From NCBI GenBank assembly GCA_965115835.1, contig OZ220471.1, positions 620,001 to 684,000 of the forward strand: a DNA stretch of 64,000 nt. The letters run 5' to 3'. Each line of letters starts with the position of its first letter. Within the stretch, counting starts at the first letter, position 1. Below the pieces are notes generated by a model. The model saw only the letters and a program-made list of their open reading frames with translations. It was not told where the DNA came from and made no database searches. This stretch comes from Foliamicus sp965115835 (GTDB taxonomy: Bacteria; Pseudomonadota; Gammaproteobacteria; Steroidobacterales; Foliamicaceae). Position numbers and translations under genes: made by a program. Shown here piece after piece: positions 60,468-64,000 of this stretch.

Positions 60468-60494
60468 CCCCCCCCCCCCCCCCCCCCCCCCCCC
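60468..60494. repeat. Homopolymer of 27 C, candidate phase-variation tract
   Basis: An uninterrupted run of 27 C on the plus strand lies between an upstream ATG (60378) and the signal peptide of the FN3 protein. As assembled, the ATG frame runs through the tract as Pro codons and hits a TGA at about 60555. One extra C (or two fewer) would join that ATG to the FN3 frame. Tract length in an assembly may not be exact. Confidence 0.85.
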
Positions 60495-60520
60495 GAAAAT
60501 CCGGGCGCGGGGCTGAGCCG

Positions 60521-63500
60521 GTGGGCGCCCTCGGGAGAACCGCCCGCTGCCTGAAGGCGGTACTCGCTGCTGCTCTTCTGCTGACCTTCGTCGCCGCCCT
60601 CGCGCCACAGGACGCGCGGGCGCAGGAAAAGCCGGCGCTTACGGCAACCGCGGGTGTCGGCAGTGTCACGCTCAACTGGACTCGTACCGGCAACACTGGA
60701 TTTGGATATTGGGTTTACCGACAGGGGGTCACCGGAGGAGGTTACGGCGACTGGATCGATATACCGGGCGGCGCCACCATCAGAACCCACACGGTCACAG
60801 GGTTGACCGCCGGCACCTCCTATACCTTCCAGGTGGCAAGGGCGGAAGGTACCGGTCTTAACTTTTCCGTCTTCGCTAGTGGGGGAGGGTACTCGAACGG
60901 GGCGTCAGCCACGCCGACGGCGGCCACGACCACGACCGTTCCCGCCGCCCCGACGAACCTGACGGCGACGGGGGCCGGCACCACACAGGTGTTGCTGACG
61001 TGGACCAAGCCGGCCGGCACGATCACCGGCTACAAGCTGCGCTACGCCAAGACGCCGGCAAAGGGCAGCGCCACCTGGGCCGCCATGGCGGGTTCGGGCG
61101 CGAACACCGTGAGGCACATGGTAACGGGGCTGGAAGACGACGCCGAATACAGTTTCATGATCCGCGCCGTGAACGCCTCCGGCGACGGCGCCGCCACGGG
61201 CTGGGTGACGGCGACGCCTATGGACAGCTGCCCTTCCGTGCTCAGCCCGACGAACCTGAGCCTCGCGCCGCGTTCGGACGGGTTTGTCGTCACCTGGACG
61301 GCGCCGACCGATGTATTCCGCAACGGCTGGACGTTGTCTTACGGCAAGACCGGGGAAAGTTCGACCTCTGTCACCATCTCGAATGCCGCCGCGACCAGCC
61401 GCACGCTGACCGGTCTGGACACCAACACCGAATATGAGATCAGTCTTACAGCGACCCATTCTACTTATAATCCTTCTGCGGTCTGTCCTCCAGGCTTCCG
61501 TGTAAAAGCCACCGGCACGACCGCGGCCGCCGGGCCGACCGTCACTCTCACCGCCGCGCCGGGGGACGGGCAGGTGACGTTGTCCTGGACCTATACCAAC
61601 GACGATGGGGAGGCTTTTGATCACTGGCGGTACGCGCAGAAGAAAGGCGGCGGAAGCTACAGCGGCTTGGGCGATGAGATTCCCGGCGGCAAGGCCATCC
61701 GAACGCACACCGTGACAGGTCTGGAAAACGGCGCCGCATACACTTTCAAGGTCTCACGCGGAGTCTCAAGCCCCCCACCTTTGAGGATTCAGACAACAGC
61801 ACTTCCTTACTCCAACGAAGTCACCGCGACGCCGGCAGGGTCTCCCGCCGTCCCCGCCAAGCCGACGGGGTTGTCGGCGGAGGCGGGCAACGCGCAGGTG
61901 AAGCTGACGTGGACTGATCCGGACGACGATTCGATCACGCGGTATCAGTTGCGCCAGAAGAAGGGCAGCGCCGCCTGGGGCGGCTGGGCCGCGATTTCCG
62001 GTTCGGACGCGGACACCACGAGCCACACGGTGACGGGTCTGGACAACGATGTGGCGTACCGCTTCCGCATCCGGGCGCGGAACAGCGGCGGCAACAGCGC
62101 GCCGTCGGCGGTGGTGGAGGCGACGCCGGCGGCGTCGGCGGCGGTTCCCAAGCCGGTTTTGAGCGCGGAAGCGGGCTACGCCAGGGTCACCCTGAGCTGG
62201 AGCGCGCTGTCGGGGGTGACGGTTGCGAGCTGGGGCTATGAGTACAAGAGCGCGGGCGGCAGCTGGAGCTCGACCACGACGGTTTCGGACGGCAGCGCGA
62301 CGAGCGTCACGGTGACGGGTCTGACGATCGGCACGGAATACACGTTTCGCCTGTTCGCGGCGGTCAGTCTCGGGGTGCAATCGGTGTGGTCGGACGAGGT
62401 GAAGGCGACGCCGACGAATACGGTTCCCAAGCCGGTGCTGACGGCGGCAGCGGGCGACCGTTCGGTCACCCTGAGCTGGAGCGCGCTGTCGGGCATTCCG
62501 ATAACGAGCTGGGGCTACCAGTACAAGAGTTCGGGCGGCTGGAGCACGACCACGGCGGTCACGGGCGGGAGCACGACGAGCGCGACGGTGACGGGTCTGA
62601 CAGGCGGCACGGAGTATACGTTCCGGCTGTTTGCGGCGGTCAGTCCGGGGGTGCAGTCGGTGTGGTCGGACGAGGTGAAGGCGACGCCGTATGCGCTGGC
62701 GGCGCCGGTGCTGACCAGTATCACGTCCGGCGCCACCGGCTTTAATCAGGGGGTCATCGCGATCACGCTGACATGGACCCATTCCGGTCAGCTTCTCCCC
62801 AGTGGCGTCGGCTGGTGGTATTGGCAAATAGATTACCGCCTGAAGGGCGCCAGCAGTTGGGTAGCAGGCGATCGCACGGGCGGGGCGTCCCAACTTTCCA
62901 GGCGGACGATTAAATGGGGTACGGGGTTCAGATTTCCGGAGGGCGCGGTGCTGGAGGTGAGGATCCGTGGGCGGGGGGGAGAGAGGCCCGATCAGGCTGG
63001 CCTCTGGTCCAATATCCGCACGGTGACCCTTGTCGACGATACCAAGGACATTCCCGCCCTGACGATCACCGGTTCGCCGGTGACGGTGACGGCTGGTTCC
63101 ACCGCCGCCACCTACACGGTGGCGCTGACCAAGGCGCTTGCGGGAACCCTGTCGATTACGAGCGGCGACACGGGCAAGGCGACGGTGAGTCCGCCGAGCC
63201 TGACGTTCACGGCGGGCAACTACAACACGGCGCAGACGGTGACGGTGACCGGCGTGGCGGAGGGCACGGCGACGATCAACCACGCTTTTAGGCTGACAGG
63301 CGCCATGGCGGATGCGATCCCGGACGCGGGCACGGTGACGGTGACGGTCAATGGGGCGCCCGCCAAGCCGGCGGGCTTCACTGCCGTTCAGGGCAGCGGC
63401 AACGAACAGGCGATGCTGTCCTGGAGCGACCCGAACGACGCCAGCATCACCAAGTGGCAGTATTCGCAGGACGGCGTCTGGAAGGATGTGCCGGGTTCGA

Positions 63501-64000
63501 GCGCTTCCACCACGACCTACACGGTGACGGGCCTGAGCACCGGGACGGCCTATGCCTTCAAGGTGCGTGCGGTGAACGTCAACGGGGCCGGTGCGGCCTC
63601 GGACGAGGCCACCGTCACCCCCGCGTGGACGGGTGTTCCGGCGAAGCCGTCGGGGCTGAGGGCGGAGGCGGGCGTGGAGCAGGTTACCCTGAGTTGGGAC
63701 GCCCAGCCGAACCAGCGCATTTCCCGCTGGGGCCACCAGCGCAGAGCGAGCGGCGGCGCCTGGCCCGCCTCGGCGACATTCGTTGCGGGAACCGGCGCCA
63801 CCGCGACCCGGACGGTCACCGGCCTGACTGCCGGCACGGCGTATGAGTTTCGCATCCAGGCCAGCCAGGGCAGCGGCAACGACGGTCCCTGGTCGGATGT
63901 GGTGACGGCGACGCCGTTTGCGGCGGGCACTCCCCGCGTGGTGGTGACGCCGACCGCGCTGACGATTGAGGAAGGCCGCAGTGGCACGTACACCGTGAAG
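60521..64000 (+). CDS. Large secreted fibronectin type III repeat protein (3' end cut by window)
   Basis: 1,160 codons open to the window edge. The GTG at 60521 is chosen because it starts a clear signal peptide (LKAVLAAALLLTFVAALAP, cleavage near ARA). The same frame is also open upstream through the poly-C tract to a GTG at 60356. About ten FN3-like domains of 90-95 residues follow, with recurring VTLSW, TVTGLxxGTxYTFRxxA and WSDEVxATP motifs. At about 63050-63350 a different beta-sandwich occurs (ALTITGSPVTVTAGSTAATY), and another begins at the edge (VVVTPTALTIEEGRSGTYTV), of the Calx-beta-like type seen in surface adhesins. No catalytic domain seen. Likely a cell-surface or secreted adhesive protein; expression may be phase variable. 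Confidence 0.85.
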   Translation, partial: MGALGRTARCLKAVLAAALLLTFVAALAPQDARAQEKPALTATAGVGSVTLNWTRTGNTGFGYWVYRQGVTGGGYGDWIDIPGGATIRTHTVTGLTAGTSYTFQVARAEGTGLNFSVFASGGGYSNGASATPTAATTTTVPAAPTNLTATGAGTTQVLLTWTKPAGTITGYKLRYAKTPAKGSATWAAMAGSGANTVRHMVTGLEDDAEYSFMIRAVNASGDGAATGWVTATPMDSCPSVLSPTNLSLAPRSDGFVVTWTAPTDVFRNGWTLSYGKTGESSTSVTISNAAATSRTLTGLDTNTEYEISLTATHSTYNPSAVCPPGFRVKATGTTAAAGPTVTLTAAPGDGQVTLSWTYTNDDGEAFDHWRYAQKKGGGSYSGLGDEIPGGKAIRTHTVTGLENGAAYTFKVSRGVSSPPPLRIQTTALPYSNEVTATPAGSPAVPAKPTGLSAEAGNAQVKLTWTDPDDDSITRYQLRQKKGSAAWGGWAAISGSDADTTSHTVTGLDNDVAYRFRIRARNSGGNSAPSAVVEATPAASAAVPKPVLSAEAGYARVTLSWSALSGVTVASWGYEYKSAGGSWSSTTTVSDGSATSVTVTGLTIGTEYTFRLFAAVSLGVQSVWSDEVKATPTNTVPKPVLTAAAGDRSVTLSWSALSGIPITSWGYQYKSSGGWSTTTAVTGGSTTSATVTGLTGGTEYTFRLFAAVSPGVQSVWSDEVKATPYALAAPVLTSITSGATGFNQGVIAITLTWTHSGQLLPSGVGWWYWQIDYRLKGASSWVAGDRTGGASQLSRRTIKWGTGFRFPEGAVLEVRIRGRGGERPDQAGLWSNIRTVTLVDDTKDIPALTITGSPVTVTAGSTAATYTVALTKALAGTLSITSGDTGKATVSPPSLTFTAGNYNTAQTVTVTGVAEGTATINHAFRLTGAMADAIPDAGTVTVTVNGAPAKPAGFTAVQGSGNEQAMLSWSDPNDASITKWQYSQDGVWKDVPGSSASTTTYTVTGLSTGTAYAFKVRAVNVNGAGAASDEATVTPAWTGVPAKPSGLRAEAGVEQVTLSWDAQPNQRISRWGHQRRASGGAWPASATFVAGTGATATRTVTGLTAGTAYEFRIQASQGSGNDGPWSDVVTATPFAAGTPRVVVTPTALTIEEGRSGTYTVK
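62143..62700 (+). repeat. Recently duplicated FN3 modules (period 279 bp)
   Basis: Two adjacent modules, about 62143-62421 and 62422-62700, are much more alike in DNA than other modules (shared CTGAGCTGGAGCGCGCTGTC at 62191 and 62470). The offset is 279 bp, 93 codons, in frame. Points to module duplication by recombination. Confidence 0.75.

Noticed and set aside
61766..63736. 656-codon minus-strand frame, Arg-rich
   Set aside because: Antisense of the FN3 repeats; low complexity, no start signals, mirrors the repeat period.

Overview
The window is a high-GC stretch that reads as a gammaproteobacterial chromosome carrying one accessory island. The placement rests on gene order: yebC-ruvC-ruvA-ruvB-tolQ-tolR-tolA-tolB-pal-cpoB-tRNA-Lys, dapA followed by a BamC-like lipoprotein, gcvR-bcp-bepA, and a SUF operon led by an Rrf2 regulator. 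Both window edges cut a gene: thrS on the left, and a very large fibronectin type III repeat protein on the right.

Layout. 1-1.2 kb: 5' part of thrS and a Spy/CpxP-like periplasmic protein. 1.3-8.7 kb: a tightly overlapping minus-strand catabolic operon (Rieske oxygenase alpha and beta, acyl-CoA ligase, thiolase-like protein without the usual catalytic Cys, a DUF35-SDR fusion, an SDR and a cyclase-family hydrolase). It looks like oxidation, CoA activation and carbon-chain cleavage of an unidentified organic acid. 9-11.5 kb: two tandem NylB/class-C beta-lactamase-like hydrolases. 11.5-18.3 kb: a form II (not true CO-oxidising) molybdenum hydroxylase cluster, coxG-coxS-coxL-coxM with MoxR and CoxE maturation genes. 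18.4-24.8 kb: tRNA-Ser, short BamC-like lipoprotein, dapA, gcvR, bcp, bepA, an NCS1 permease and class I aldolase. 24.8-30.8 kb: SUF iron-sulfur operon (sufR-like, B, C, D, S, U, T) behind an IscR-type palindrome. 30.8-35.8 kb: alpha/beta hydrolase, an ABC exporter pair and sppA.

36-46 kb is accessory DNA. It holds an RTX protein, an ISAs1-type element whose transposase carries a DruA (DUF4338) N-terminal domain, and a three-gene cassette: a GPP34-cytochrome P450 fusion, an APH-like kinase and a DHA2 exporter. The exporter is broken by an IS3-family remnant. Then come pieces of tyrosine integrases, the 3' part of a type ISP restriction enzyme and a PIN-domain gene, ending 3 bp from the 3' end of a tRNA-Lys that lacks an encoded CCA. 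This looks like a decayed integrative island.

46-60 kb is conserved housekeeping: the Tol-Pal envelope machine, the RuvABC resolvasome, YebC, and the 2-oxoglutarate dehydrogenase genes sucA-sucB-lpd. 60-64 kb: a secreted FN3-repeat protein preceded by an uninterrupted run of 27 C, a probable phase-variation tract.

Most operons here are joined by 4-bp ATGA or GTGA stop/start overlaps, and GTG/TTG starts are common. That pattern was used to choose many starts. The best candidates for something new are the GPP34-P450 cassette, the DruA-transposase fusion, the DUF35-SDR fusion with its Cys-less thiolase partner, the lasso-only BamC, and the poly-C-controlled FN3 protein.
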